From assembly GCF_001083785.1 (NCBI RefSeq), contig NZ_LAVL01000007.1:62001-126000 (forward strand): 64,000 nt of DNA, written 5' to 3'. A program made the translations under genes and the position numbers. Of this stretch, positions 43,036-51,579 are shown one piece after another. This stretch comes from Nonomuraea sp. SBT364. GTDB taxonomy: Bacteria; Actinomycetota; Actinomycetes; Streptosporangiales; Streptosporangiaceae. How positions within the stretch are numbered: the first letter of the stretch is position 1; every line of letters starts with the position of its first letter. Under the pieces are notes generated by a model, which saw nothing but the letters and a program-made list of their open reading frames with translations, did no database searches and was not told the origin of the DNA.

Positions 43036-44517
43036 TCATTCCGCGTGGCAGACCGTGCCCGGCTCCGGGAGGGTCAGGTTGATCAGGTACCTGGTGGCGT
43101 GCCGGATCGGGCACTTCTTGCCTGACAGGTACATGACGTGACCGGGCCCGTCGTAGGCGACGGTTACCGATCCCGGGATCATGCTGGTGAAGCTGCTGGT
43201 CGACGTATGGTCGAACCACGTGGTGCCGACCCCCAGAAAGGGCGGCAGACCGTGCGTTGGCAGCGGCCGGGACGGATTGGCCACCGGGAGCGGCCAGCCC
43301 GTGCACCCCAGCGCGTCGATCGCCGCTCCCGCGTACTCAGGTGCGATCTTCCGCGCCTTCCTGCGGAAGTCCTCAAGCTGGGCATAGCCGGCGTATCCGC
43401 GGTCGTCCCCGCAGCTCATCACCTGCGCTCCGGGCGTTGCCGCGTACCGCGCGTTGAAGAGCGCCTGATCGGCGAAGCCCGACCCGTCCCCGCGCCGCGC
43501 CTTGTCCACCGCGTCCGCGAAGGTCAGCCAGTTGGCGTTCTGCGGCCCTGGATCGAGGGGGAGGGTGGAGGTCAGCAGCCATCCGGTCAGCTTCCCGTCG
43601 CCATACTGCGACGAGGTGACTGGAATCGGATGGCGATCGGCATCCCGGAGGAGCCTGCGCCATACCCTCTCGGCGTCCTCACCGTGCAGCGCGCAGGCGG
43701 AAGCCTTCGCGCACCACTCGGCGAACCTGGTGAACATCCGCTGCAGAACAGGCAGGGCCAGCAGCCGCTGCGAGGGCCAGCCCCGGGTCTGGTTGTTCAC
43801 TCCGTCGAGGTACATGGCCCGGATGCGCTGCGGGAACAGCCGGGCGTACGCGGCGGCCGCCGCCCCGCCGACGCCGCTCGCCATGAAGCTCATCCGATCT
43901 TCACCCAGAGCCTGGCGGATCGCCTCGGTGTCCCTGGCGATCGACAGAGCGTCCAGGTGCGCGAACAGCCCCGTGGTGTCCGCCTTCTGACACTCCTTGA
44001 ACGCGTCGTTCATCGCCGCGGCCAGCATCGCGAACTCCTTCGTGCCGCGCGGGTCGTGCAGGGATGCCCCTGGCTGGGTGCACGCCTGGGGCATGCGGGC
44101 GATCCACGTGGTGGTACGCGTGTCGTAGCCGACCAGATCGAACCTGCGCCGCAGCTCGGAGAGGTCCGCCGCGGAGCGGGTCAAGCCCTGGATCCCGTAA
44201 CCGCTGGAGATGCCCAGGACGCTGCCGAGCCGGCGTGGCGGCTCGGTGGCCGGCAGCCGTGCCAGCTCCAGCGTGATCTTCTGCCCCTGCGGCTTCGCCC
44301 AGTCCGCGGGGACCTCGATCGCGGCGCACTGCATGCCCGCGGGCGCGCCCTCGCTGTCGCATTCCTGCCATCTCAGCGGTCCGTCAATCCGGGCAGCGGA
44401 CGCCGCCGGGGCCATCCCGATCAGCATCGCTGCGGCTACGGCGAGGACCGGCCACCTGCTCCCACCACGTACGCCGCCGTGGCGCTTGATCAGATTCCGT
44501 GCGCGTGTCGTGATCAT
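43036..44517 (-). CDS. Secreted TAP-like alpha/beta hydrolase with lost active site
   Basis: A 493-residue exported protein with a Sec signal (WPVLAVAAAMLIGMAPAASA). The layout is that of tripeptidyl aminopeptidases (SlpD/TAP): N-terminal WQECDS, C-terminal TAP-like domain with YDGPGHVMYLSGKKCP and EPGTVC. The oxyanion NPGGPGGSG is replaced by GISSGYGIQG. The nucleophile elbow GxSYG is replaced by MASGVGG, with Gly (43873-43875) in the Ser place. The usual GTHDPATPY reads GTTWFDHTS. Only the His remains. The cysteines are kept, so it is probably a folded, non-enzymatic exported protein. Confidence 0.8.
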   Translation of the reverse strand: MITTRARNLIKRHGGVRGGSRWPVLAVAAAMLIGMAPAASAARIDGPLRWQECDSEGAPAGMQCAAIEVPADWAKPQGQKITLELARLPATEPPRRLGSVLGISSGYGIQGLTRSAADLSELRRRFDLVGYDTRTTTWIARMPQACTQPGASLHDPRGTKEFAMLAAAMNDAFKECQKADTTGLFAHLDALSIARDTEAIRQALGEDRMSFMASGVGGAAAAAYARLFPQRIRAMYLDGVNNQTRGWPSQRLLALPVLQRMFTRFAEWCAKASACALHGEDAERVWRRLLRDADRHPIPVTSSQYGDGKLTGWLLTSTLPLDPGPQNANWLTFADAVDKARRGDGSGFADQALFNARYAATPGAQVMSCGDDRGYAGYAQLEDFRRKARKIAPEYAGAAIDALGCTGWPLPVANPSRPLPTHGLPPFLGVGTTWFDHTSTSSFTSMIPGSVTVAYDGPGHVMYLSGKKCPIRHATRYLINLTLPEPGTVCHAE

Positions 44518-44930
44518 GATTCCAGCTTGCTGGCGCGGATAGCCGGTTTCTTCCTACCTTGAGACGGTTCCGGCAGAGGCATCTAGGAGCCCGGCCCTAA
44601 TCGCCACGGTGGACAAGGCCACGCACGCGATGGTCACGGCTTGGGACGAGCCGTGGAGCCGGGGTCTTCGTGCGTGACGGTCCCCGGCGGGAATCCCATG
44701 CGGACCCTCTCCGCCGGCGCCGGGGGCGCCCCGTTCGAGCCCACCGCCGGGCCGTCGACGCGGCGGGCAACGAGGACGGCACCACCGTCGAGGGCTCCGG
44801 AGAAGCCTGCGCATGAACACGTCGTCTCGCGACCGCCCGCTCGGACCTGCGCTTCCACCGCCGCGTCGCCGACCTGGAGGCCGAACTCACCGATCCCGTG
44901 TCAACGTGCGATGCGGCTGAGGTCCGTTCA
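44518..44930. other. Gene-free stretch
   Basis: I find no supported gene. A short plus-strand piece near 44840-44880 (RFHRRVADLEAELTD) looks like a coiled-coil fragment, and other frames are broken. Possibly debris of a removed gene. Confidence 0.45.
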
Positions 44931-45557
44931 TCAGGCCGAGCTACCGGTCAGGTTCTGCGTCGGGCGGCGATAGATCAGGTGCGTCACGCCGATCCCCTCG
45001 ATGATCTCCGCCAGGTCGAAGTCGATCGGCGCTGTGTCGCCAAGCCCGGTCAGCATGGGTGTACCGGCGCCGAGAACCACCGGCACGATGTCCATCCGCA
45101 GCTCGTCGAGCAGGCCGGCGCTCAGCGCGTCGGCCACGGTGCCACCGGGGCCGACACCGACGTCGCGATCCCCTGCCACCTCACGGGCCCGCGCGATCGC
45201 GTTCTCCACGCCGTCACTGACGAACGTGAACGGCGTCGCAGTGGCCTCCCAGCCGACCGGCGGTGGACGGTGGGTGACGACGAACACCGGCACGCCGCTC
45301 GGGTGCCGCCCATTCCAACCCGCGGTGAGGTCGAACAGGTTGCGGCCGACGACACAGGCCCCGATCCGCTCCTGGAGTTCACGCAGGTACCGGGCGGTCG
45401 CCTCGGAGGTGAGGTAGGTCAGCCGATCCGGATCGGCCGTGGGGGTAGCGACGGTGCCGGCCGTGCACCATGCGAACAGCCGGTCGAACCCTGTCTGGCC
45501 AGGCCCGGAGATGTACCCGTCCAGCGAGACCGACGCCTGCGTGAAGACCTTTCCCAT
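44931..45557 (-). CDS. Dihydrofolate reductase/RibD C-terminal-like reductase
   Basis: A 208-residue protein of the RibD C-terminal (DHFR-like) family. It starts KVFTQASVSLDGYISGP, has CVVGRNLFDLTAGWNG and the cofactor loop VGVGPGGTVADALSAGLLDEL, and ends with IVPVVLGAGTPML. Such stand-alone proteins bind NADPH; their substrate is mostly unknown. It diverges from the ArsR-type operon at 45645, whose regulator may also control it. Confidence 0.85.
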   Translation of the reverse strand: MGKVFTQASVSLDGYISGPGQTGFDRLFAWCTAGTVATPTADPDRLTYLTSEATARYLRELQERIGACVVGRNLFDLTAGWNGRHPSGVPVFVVTHRPPPVGWEATATPFTFVSDGVENAIARAREVAGDRDVGVGPGGTVADALSAGLLDELRMDIVPVVLGAGTPMLTGLGDTAPIDFDLAEIIEGIGVTHLIYRRPTQNLTGSSA

Positions 45558-45581
45558 GGTGCCTCCAGAGCGTTCGCGATC

Positions 45582-45611
45582 TTGACAAAGCCGGACTGTA
45601 GCACATATAAA
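45582..45611 (+). promoter_or_regulatory. Strong sigma-70-type promoter of the ArsR operon
   Basis: TTGACA (45582-45587) and TATAAA (45606-45611) are separated by 18 bases, an almost consensus vegetative promoter, rare in such GC-rich DNA. It drives the ArsR-SRPBCC-VOC genes. Confidence 0.7.
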
Positions 45612-45618
45612 ACCAACA

Positions 45619-45643
45619 GGTTATCGAACCGGAGGGTTATCGA
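45619..45643. promoter_or_regulatory. Direct-repeat operator candidate
   Basis: GGTTATCGA occurs at 45619-45627 and 45635-45643, spaced 16 bases, between the -10 box and the ArsR start. A repressor bound here would block the strong promoter. Confidence 0.5.
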
Positions 45644-45644
45644 C

Positions 45645-45980
45645 ATGGTTGCAAGCGACACGCTGGACGCGACCTTCGCGGCACTGGCCGACCCCACCCG
45701 GCGGGCCATCCTGGCCCGGCTCGCGACCGGTGAAGCCACGGTCACCGAGCTGGCCGCGCCGTTCGCGATGAGCCAGCCAGCCGTCTCCAAACACCTGCGG
45801 GTGCTCGAACGAGCCGGCCTGGTCAGTCGCGGCCGCGACGCGCAACGCCGGCCGCGCCGGCTGGTGGCCGAACCGCTCAGGACGGCCATGGACTGGCTTG
45901 CCGACTACCGCGACTACTGGGAAGCGAGCTACCAGCGACTGGATGCCCTGCTGGAGGACCTGCAGGACGGCGAAACGTGA
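45645..45980 (+). CDS. ArsR-family regulator (SRPBCC-associated type)
   Basis: A 111-residue winged-helix repressor: FAALADPTRRAILARLATG, recognition region ELAAPFAMSQPAVSKHLRVLERAGL, and the tail AMDWLADYRDYWEASYQRLDALL. It lacks the metal-binding CVCD motif, so it belongs to the group that partners an AHSA1/SRPBCC protein. GGAGGG precedes the ATG. It overlaps the next gene by 4 bases. Confidence 0.92.
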   Translation: MVASDTLDATFAALADPTRRAILARLATGEATVTELAAPFAMSQPAVSKHLRVLERAGLVSRGRDAQRRPRRLVAEPLRTAMDWLADYRDYWEASYQRLDALLEDLQDGET

Positions 45981-46483
45981 CATCTCCACACCCCGGCCTC
46001 GGGCTGCGGGTCGTCGCGTCCGGAACCACCGACCTCGTCCTCACGCGCACATTCGCCGCTCCCGCGCCGCTGGTCTTCGCCGCGCTCACCCAACCGGAAC
46101 TGCTCCGCCGCTGGCACGGCGCGCGCGGCTGGCGGCTCACCGTCTGTGAGGTCGACCTGCGTCCCGGCGGTGCCTGGCGGTTCGTCTCCACCGGCCCGGC
46201 CGATGCCGAGATGGCACTCTATGGGCTGTTCCGCGAGGTCGTGCCGCCGGTGCGTCTCGTACAGACCGAGATCCACCGTGACTGGCCCGACGGTGAGGCA
46301 CTGGTCATCACCGTTCTGGACGAGACAGACGGACGCACCGCCATGACCGTCACCGCGCGATATTCCTCGTCCGAGATCCGCGACGCTGTCGTGCGCAGCC
46401 CGATGGAACGCGGCGCCGGCGAAGGATACGACCGTCTTGCCGCCCTGCTCGCCAGCCTCATCCACGAAAGGCGCCATCCATGA
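45977..46483 (+). CDS. SRPBCC (AHSA1-like) domain protein
   Basis: A 168-residue START-like protein from GTG 45977. Family features are LVLTRTFAAPAPLVFAALTQPELLRRWHG, the VDLRPGGAWRF strand, and the C-terminal helix MERGAGEGYDRLAALLA. AHSA1-like proteins bind hydrophobic ligands in a deep pocket; function is not defined. It overlaps the ArsR stop by 4 bases and the VOC start by 4 bases, so the three proteins are made together. Confidence 0.9.
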   Translation: MTSPHPGLGLRVVASGTTDLVLTRTFAAPAPLVFAALTQPELLRRWHGARGWRLTVCEVDLRPGGAWRFVSTGPADAEMALYGLFREVVPPVRLVQTEIHRDWPDGEALVITVLDETDGRTAMTVTARYSSSEIRDAVVRSPMERGAGEGYDRLAALLASLIHERRHP

Positions 46484-46920
46484 CCGGCACGCCCACCCCC
46501 GCCAACGAGATCCCCAAGGATTCCGGCAACCCACCCGTGCCGCCCGGCATGCTGTTGCTGGAGCTGGTGCCGGTACCGGTCACCGATGTCGACCGGGCCA
46601 AAGCCTTCTACCAGGACCGGCTCGGGTTCCGCCTCGACGTCGACGTCAACCCGAAGCCCGGCATCCGCATCGTCCAACTCACCCCACCCGGTTCGGCATG
46701 CTCGATCACCCTCGCCGAAGGTCTCCCCACCCTCGACATGCCTCCGGGAACACTGCGCGGTCTGCACCTGGTGGTCGCCGACATCAAGGCGTCCCGCGCT
46801 CAACTCGTCGAACGCGGCGTCGAGGTCAGCGAGGTCGAGGACCTCGGCGGAGTGTTCTACGCGTACTTCGCCGACCCCGACGGCAATACCTGGTGCCTCC
46901 AGCACATGCCCTGGCGTTGA
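46480..46920 (+). CDS. VOC-superfamily protein (glyoxalase/bleomycin-resistance fold)
   Basis: A 146-residue protein. The paired beta-alpha-beta modules show VPVTDVDRAKAFYQDRLGFRLDVD and then GVFYAYFADPDGNTWCLQHMP. The fold binds a metal and acts as isomerase, dioxygenase or drug-binding protein. Of the usual metal ligands, the early His is not obvious, so catalysis is uncertain. It is last in the ArsR-SRPBCC-VOC operon. Confidence 0.88.
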   Translation: MTGTPTPANEIPKDSGNPPVPPGMLLLELVPVPVTDVDRAKAFYQDRLGFRLDVDVNPKPGIRIVQLTPPGSACSITLAEGLPTLDMPPGTLRGLHLVVADIKASRAQLVERGVEVSEVEDLGGVFYAYFADPDGNTWCLQHMPWR

Positions 46921-47103
46921 CCCCGGGGACGCGGCACAGCCGTCGTCAGACTTCGCACGTGCTCATCGGCATGTGCGACGAAAGACCGTGAGACCCACCG
47001 GGCGACCTCTGGGTGAACCATCCGCAGGAAGTCAGCCGCAGCACCGGGGACGGGCACGCGATCATTCTTCGCCCGAGACCTCCTCCCAGCGTCAGCCCCG
47101 TTC

Positions 47104-48282
47104 CTAACGGGTCGGTTCATGATCCTCATGCCAGAGTTCCATGCCGTCCTCGCCGTAGCCGACGATCTTGAAGCCTTCGGCGTACAGGTCGTCGGTACGC
47201 TGCTGCGTCCCGGCGAACATCCGGAAGCCGCCGATCTTCCACGGGTCGGGCCTGGTGTCGGCGCTCACTGACGTGCCGTCCCTGAAGATCAGTGCGACGC
47301 GCCTGGTCTTGGTGCTGGTGATGCCGAACCAGTGCTTCTGATGTTCTAGCAGCTCCACCTTCATGGGTTTGCCGTCCATGTCGATCAGCGCCCGGTCGGG
47401 GCCGCCTCTCTCGATCACCGCCAGGCCGGGTGAGAGGCCGTTCACTCCCACGGCCTGCCCAGCCAGTTTCCAGATCAGATTCTTGTCGGGCGTCACGTAG
47501 AGACCCGCGTCGAGCTTGCCGGGCATCTCCACGGTGCGGCCGACCGGCTTCATGTCTGCCTCGGGCACCACCATGGGCCGCGACTCGACCCGCTTGATCG
47601 TCTCGCCATCGCTGCCCGCGAACTCGAGCGCCGTCACCGTCTTGTCCGCAGGAACGGTCACGGTCCAGACGGCCCGAGGAGCGCCCTGCGGTGTCTGGAG
47701 CGTGCCGGTGACCCGCCCGCCTTCCTTGAGTACGGCCGCGACCTGAGCGACCTCGGCGTTGGCGGTGCCGTAGTGCAGCACCTTCCCCGTGGCGGGGAGC
47801 GGGAACGACTGGGTGGAGCCCTGGTCCGTGGCCTGCTCGCCGTCGATCGGCCTGTCGCTGCAGGATTTCGTCCGCCCCCCGGACCTGGACTTGTATTCCT
47901 GGCAGAAGACGGTGGTGCCGCTCTTCGTCCTGGCGTACCAGAACGAGATGGGGCGCTTCTCTGAGGGGTTGTCGATCGTCAGGCGCTTGCCGATGGGGGG
48001 CGTGTCCCAGACCGGGTTCCCGAGCGAGGGGTCCGGGGCGACGGTGGCGACGGTGGCGACGGTGGCGGCATCGCCGCGATCGTCGGTGCCGCGCGTGATC
48101 ATCATCGTGATCGGCGCGGCGACCGCGACGACGCAGACGCCTGCCACCAGCGCGTTCCTGCGCATCCTGCGCCGCCGCGACCGGGACACCACCTCGGCGG
48201 GGAAGCCCTGCGGGGCCTGTGGCGCGCGCGTGGCGGCGTGCCCCAGTTTCGCGCGCAGACGGGATTCCAATGGGTCCATCAT
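47104..48282 (-). CDS. Membrane-anchored partner of the SigE-type sigma factor
   Basis: A 392-residue protein. A cytoplasmic head (MDPLESRLRAKLGHAATRAP) and a basic stretch RSRRRRMRR are followed by one membrane helix (NALVAGVCVVAVAAPITMMI), a short repeat linker (ATVATVATVA) and a large extracytoplasmic domain. It starts at ATG 48282, overlapping the sigma stop (ATGA). Genes in this position usually encode an anti-sigma-like or signal-sensing protein. No known anti-sigma motif (HxxxCxxC) is seen, so the role is inferred from context only. Confidence 0.7.
   Translation of the reverse strand: MMDPLESRLRAKLGHAATRAPQAPQGFPAEVVSRSRRRRMRRNALVAGVCVVAVAAPITMMITRGTDDRGDAATVATVATVAPDPSLGNPVWDTPPIGKRLTIDNPSEKRPISFWYARTKSGTTVFCQEYKSRSGGRTKSCSDRPIDGEQATDQGSTQSFPLPATGKVLHYGTANAEVAQVAAVLKEGGRVTGTLQTPQGAPRAVWTVTVPADKTVTALEFAGSDGETIKRVESRPMVVPEADMKPVGRTVEMPGKLDAGLYVTPDKNLIWKLAGQAVGVNGLSPGLAVIERGGPDRALIDMDGKPMKVELLEHQKHWFGITSTKTRRVALIFRDGTSVSADTRPDPWKIGGFRMFAGTQQRTDDLYAEGFKIVGYGEDGMELWHEDHEPTR
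48039..48066. repeat. Three tandem 9-base units inside a gene
   Basis: GCGACGGTG is repeated three times on the plus strand; it encodes the ATV triplets in the linker of the membrane protein. It is a potential slippage site, but in-frame changes would only alter linker length. Confidence 0.7.
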
Positions 48283-48707
48283 GCGGGGCTCCCGTTGATC
48301 TCTGAGGTGCTGGGCAGAACGGAACGGAGCTTGGCCAGGCCGAGAGAGGCGTGGCTGCGCACGGTCCCCCGGGAGATGCCGAGCACGTCGGCGATGTCCG
48401 TGTCGGACAGGTCCTCGTAGTAGCGCAGCACCAGTACGGCCCGCTGCTTGCGTGGCAGCGTGGCGAGCGCTTGCCACAGGCCCTCGTCGCTGTCGGAGGG
48501 CGGCGTGTCGAACCGAGCCGTCTCGTGCAGCGCCCAGTCCGGCCGCTCGCGCCTGCGTAACCGCCACGTGCTGATGTGCAGCCGGACCAGCGCCTCCTGC
48601 GTGAGGTCGGCCGCGTCGTGCGGGTTGCCGCTGAGCAGGTAGCCGTAGCGCAGCAGGGCGTCGGCGCGTTCCGCCACGAATTCCTCGAAGCGGGGCTCGT
48701 CCTCCAA
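48279..48707 (-). CDS. SigE-family RNA polymerase sigma factor
   Basis: A 142-residue small sigma factor: sigma-2 FEEFVAERADALLRYGYLLSGNPHDAADLTQEALVRL and sigma-4 LPRKQRAVLVLRYYEDLSDTDIADVLGISRGTVRSH. This is the SigE-70 subfamily common in actinomycetes, each with a membrane partner. Shorter than classic ECFs by lacking long linkers. Coupled to the membrane protein by an ATGA overlap. Confidence 0.92.
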   Translation of the reverse strand: MEDEPRFEEFVAERADALLRYGYLLSGNPHDAADLTQEALVRLHISTWRLRRRERPDWALHETARFDTPPSDSDEGLWQALATLPRKQRAVLVLRYYEDLSDTDIADVLGISRGTVRSHASLGLAKLRSVLPSTSEINGSPA

Positions 48708-48900
48708 AGACCTCTGCCTTTCCTCGTTCCGTCAGGGGATAGACGGCTCGGGAGGCCCAACTGTTGAATGCCCGCGGCCAAAGCCCGGGCGGGGAGTGGT
48801 CCGGAGGCGAGGTGTGTTGAGCGACAGAGTTCTGACGGTGCTTGCGACACCGTGGGTCAGTAGCGCACCGTAACCGTTGGCTTGGCCTGTCCTGCAGGAG

Positions 48901-49680
48901 TCACCTGCTCTGGGCTGGCCGCTGGGTATCGGTGTGTAGTACCAGGCCGCCGCCGAGGGCGGGCCGGAACCCCAGCTCAGCTAGGGCAGCATCGTCGATC
49001 TCGGTGACCACACGCAGGGCGCCGGCCTCGGCCGCCTCGAAGACCGCAAGTCGCACCAGCGCGTGGCATACCTCTGGCGGAAAGCCGGGCAGGACCTGCA
49101 CCAGGTCGAGACGGACGGTGGTGCGCTCCTCGTTCTCCCAGGACGCGGCCGCCTGGCCGACGACGGTCATGCGGCGCTCGTTGTAGACGTAGGCCTGCAG
49201 CCAGCAGGCGAGCCTGCTTCCGGCGCTCAGCTGTCTGGGGATGGTCACGTCCAGTCCCGCCTTGGCCAGCCAGGAGCCGGGCTCGGTTGGATGTGGGGGC
49301 ACCAGGCTGATGGAGTAGCCGGGTGGGTCGACGTCGGGGGCATCGCGGGGGTCCAGCAGGACGTACCCGCCGTGGACCGTCCGGCGGGCGCGGCGGACCA
49401 GCCCGGTCGCAAGCTCCTCCGAGAGCCGTCCCGCGACGTCCGCGGCCCATTCGTACGCCGAGTGCACCGGCAGGCCGGTCCACGGACTCCGCGGCGCCGT
49501 CGGATACTCGACTGCGATGGCGTAGAGGTTCGGGTCCCGCCGCCAGCGAAAGAGCACCAACATCCCGTCGGGCTCCGGTCTGACATTGACGCTGGAGTAG
49601 CCCTCCGTCACGGCGTCCGCACGTGACAGGCATGTCGTGACCGCTGCGAGGACCTCTTGCCGGGACCACTTGACCGCCAT
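48901..49680 (-). CDS. Protein of unknown function
   Basis: A 259-residue product from ATG 49680 (GGGAG ribosome site). No signal or membrane segment is seen. Possible domain points are VLFRWRRDPNLYAIAVEYP, YEWAADVAGRLSEELATGLV, and AELGFRPALGGGLVLHT at the end. I recognise no family. Codon use fits the neighbours, so it is very likely real. It stands alone. Confidence 0.65.
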   Translation of the reverse strand: MAVKWSRQEVLAAVTTCLSRADAVTEGYSSVNVRPEPDGMLVLFRWRRDPNLYAIAVEYPTAPRSPWTGLPVHSAYEWAADVAGRLSEELATGLVRRARRTVHGGYVLLDPRDAPDVDPPGYSISLVPPHPTEPGSWLAKAGLDVTIPRQLSAGSRLACWLQAYVYNERRMTVVGQAAASWENEERTTVRLDLVQVLPGFPPEVCHALVRLAVFEAAEAGALRVVTEIDDAALAELGFRPALGGGLVLHTDTQRPAQSR

Positions 49681-49745
49681 GTGTTCAGGCTCCCACACCC
49701 CCGTCTCTCACTCGATACGGTCGCGGCGGGCCCCCCGGAACCCTG

Positions 49746-49990
49746 ATGCTGATCGATCACTTGCGAAACAACCTTCGTCATCCGGCAACCGGGCGCATGG
49801 CGGAGGTCGGCACGCTGGATCCGGTCATCGCCGAGCTGAGCGCCGCACCGGTCCGCGCCTACCTGGCCGGGCTCACCGACCTGACGCCGGCCAGCCGCAC
49901 GCGCAAGCGCGCCGCGATCGCCTCCTCCACCATGTGGGCCGTCCGCCACGACCTCCTGGACGCCAACCCGATGGACCGCATCGACACCTC
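49746..49990 (+). pseudogene. Tyrosine recombinase core-binding domain remnant
   Basis: The reading ELSAAPVRAYLAGLTDLTPAS, then AAIASSTMWAVRHDLLDANPMDRIDT, is the SAM-like core-binding domain of XerC-type phage/transposon integrases. No catalytic domain (R...HxxR...Y) follows; the frame goes into unrelated sequence at about 49990. It is the only trace of a mobile element in the window. No attachment site or tRNA is visible close by. Confidence 0.6.
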
Positions 49991-50144
49991 GCGAGGCGGC
50001 TTCCGGGCAGCACGCCACCCGGTTTCGCCTCCAGAGGCGCATGGCAGAAACTCGTCCCTCAACAAGGTGCACGCCCGGCGCCGCGCCGACCTCGGCCATG
50101 CTCGGGCCGCCGGGAGTCGTGGCTGAGCACTCCGTACCACACCG

Positions 50145-50166
50145 ACATACATGTACCCATGTATGT
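50145..50166. promoter_or_regulatory. Perfect palindromic operator of a TetR gene
   Basis: Arms ACATACATG and CATGTATGT are perfect over 9 bases around TACC. It lies 43 bases before the TetR start, in AT-rich DNA. A related, imperfect element lies at 52991-53016 before the AraC-type gene. Confidence 0.72.
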
Positions 50167-50208
50167 ATGATGGCGATCAGGACGGACGCCGACGGCGGGG
50201 GAAGCAGC

Positions 50209-50844
50209 ATGAGCGGGACGGCCGTGCGCCGTACACAAGCCGACCGGCGAGCCAGGACGCGAGGGGCCATATTGGCGAGCGCCGCGCGAGGGCTGTCCAC
50301 GTACGGGTACGCCAACCTGGTTCTGGAGCAGGTGGCGAGGGAGTCCGGCTACACCCGGGGAGCGCTCTACCATCTGTTCGCCAACAAGGAGGACCTCACC
50401 CTCGCGGTGGTGGAGTGGGTGAGCGAGACGTGGAATGCCGAGGTACGCCGCCCCGCTCTCGCCGAGGTCGATCCCCTGGCCTCGCTTCTGACGATGGCCA
50501 GGGGGCATGTCCTCTACTGCCGTCGCGACATGGCCAGGGTGATGCTCACCCTGCGGGTCGAATTCGCCGGGCAGGATCACCCGGTCGGGCGTGCGGTCGG
50601 CGACATCATCGACGAGCTGGAGGCCGAGTGCGCCAAGCTCATCGCCGCCGGTCGCCGCGGCGGCTCGATCCCGCCGGGACCGCCGGCCCACCTGGTGGCA
50701 GCCGCCTTCACCGGAGTGTTCGAGGCAGTCGCGATCGAGGTGGCCGGCCACGCCCCCCACGACATCGAGCTCATGGAGAGAGCAGTACGCGGGGTCCTCG
50801 GCGTCGCCCCGATCGTGTCGCCGTCACCGGCCTCGCACCCGTGA
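50209..50844 (+). CDS. TetR/AcrR-family regulator
   Basis: A 211-residue repressor from ATG 50209, preceded by GGGGGAAGC. In-frame ATGs at 50167 and 50170 have no ribosome site. The helix-turn-helix is ILASAARGLSTYGYANLVLEQVARESGYTRGALYHLFANKEDLTLAVVEW broken into the usual helices; the C-terminal domain has the CAKLIAAGRRGG segment typical of AcrR-like proteins. The palindrome upstream suggests autoregulation. Confidence 0.9.
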   Translation: MSGTAVRRTQADRRARTRGAILASAARGLSTYGYANLVLEQVARESGYTRGALYHLFANKEDLTLAVVEWVSETWNAEVRRPALAEVDPLASLLTMARGHVLYCRRDMARVMLTLRVEFAGQDHPVGRAVGDIIDELEAECAKLIAAGRRGGSIPPGPPAHLVAAAFTGVFEAVAIEVAGHAPHDIELMERAVRGVLGVAPIVSPSPASHP

Positions 50845-50964
50845 CAGGCACGCGCCTCCGCCCGAAGGCCGCGGGCGCATGCGAAGACCTCCCAGCATGA
50901 ACAACCGGCGCTGTCGGGTCAGAACGAGCGTCAGGATCGCGTCCACGACAGAAAGGTGACGAGC

Positions 50965-51522
50965 ATGACGGAGAATTCTCGCCTGGCCGGGGAGGTGGTG
51001 GGCGTACATCTCAGCCCGGCTCACACGTTCAGCAAGGAAAGCAGGGATTTCATCGACCTGCTGGAGGGGCTGGGTGTCGACGGGGATGCCCATTGCGGGG
51101 TGACCGTGAAGCACAGGTCGCGAGTCAGGGCCGACGCCTCGCAACCCAATCTCCGCCAGGTTCATCTCATCCACTCCGAGCTGTTCGACTTCTTGAGCGA
51201 GGCCGACTTCGCGGTCAGGAGCGGCGACCTGGGCGAGAACATCACGACCCGGGGCATTGATCTGCTGGGACTACCCGTAGGGTCCAGGCTCGTGATCGGG
51301 GACGCGGTCATCTCCGTGACCGGCTTGCGCAATCCATGCCAGCAGATCAACGGCTTCATGGACGGGCTGCTGAAGCAGGTGGTGCGTACGGACGACGATG
51401 GAAACCTTGTCCGTCTGGCGGGAATCATGGGGACTGTGTCGCGGGGAGGGACAGTGAGACCCGGAGACCGGATTCGCGTCGAACTGCCGCCGCTTCCCCA
51501 CCATGCGCTCACTCGGGTGTAG
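50965..51522 (+). CDS. MOSC-domain protein
   Basis: A 185-residue protein. The MOSC fold is shown by GVDGDAHCGVTVKHRSR, NLRQVHLIHSELFDFL, GDLGENITTRGIDLLGLPVG and the conserved Cys in TGLRNPCQQINGF. MOSC proteins transfer sulfur or bind molybdenum cofactor, for example reducing N-hydroxylated compounds. ATG 50965 follows GAAAGG. It lies 120 bases after the TetR gene and may be its target. Confidence 0.9.
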   Translation: MTENSRLAGEVVGVHLSPAHTFSKESRDFIDLLEGLGVDGDAHCGVTVKHRSRVRADASQPNLRQVHLIHSELFDFLSEADFAVRSGDLGENITTRGIDLLGLPVGSRLVIGDAVISVTGLRNPCQQINGFMDGLLKQVVRTDDDGNLVRLAGIMGTVSRGGTVRPGDRIRVELPPLPHHALTRV

Positions 51523-51579
51523 CCCTCAGCGCGACATGGTGGCCAGAGCCTCGGCTCACGGCCACCGTGTCCAAGCTCC

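Noticed and set aside
48039-48066. The ATV repeat as a phase-variation tract
   Set aside because: The unit is 9 bases, so slippage keeps the frame, and three copies are too few for frequent variation.
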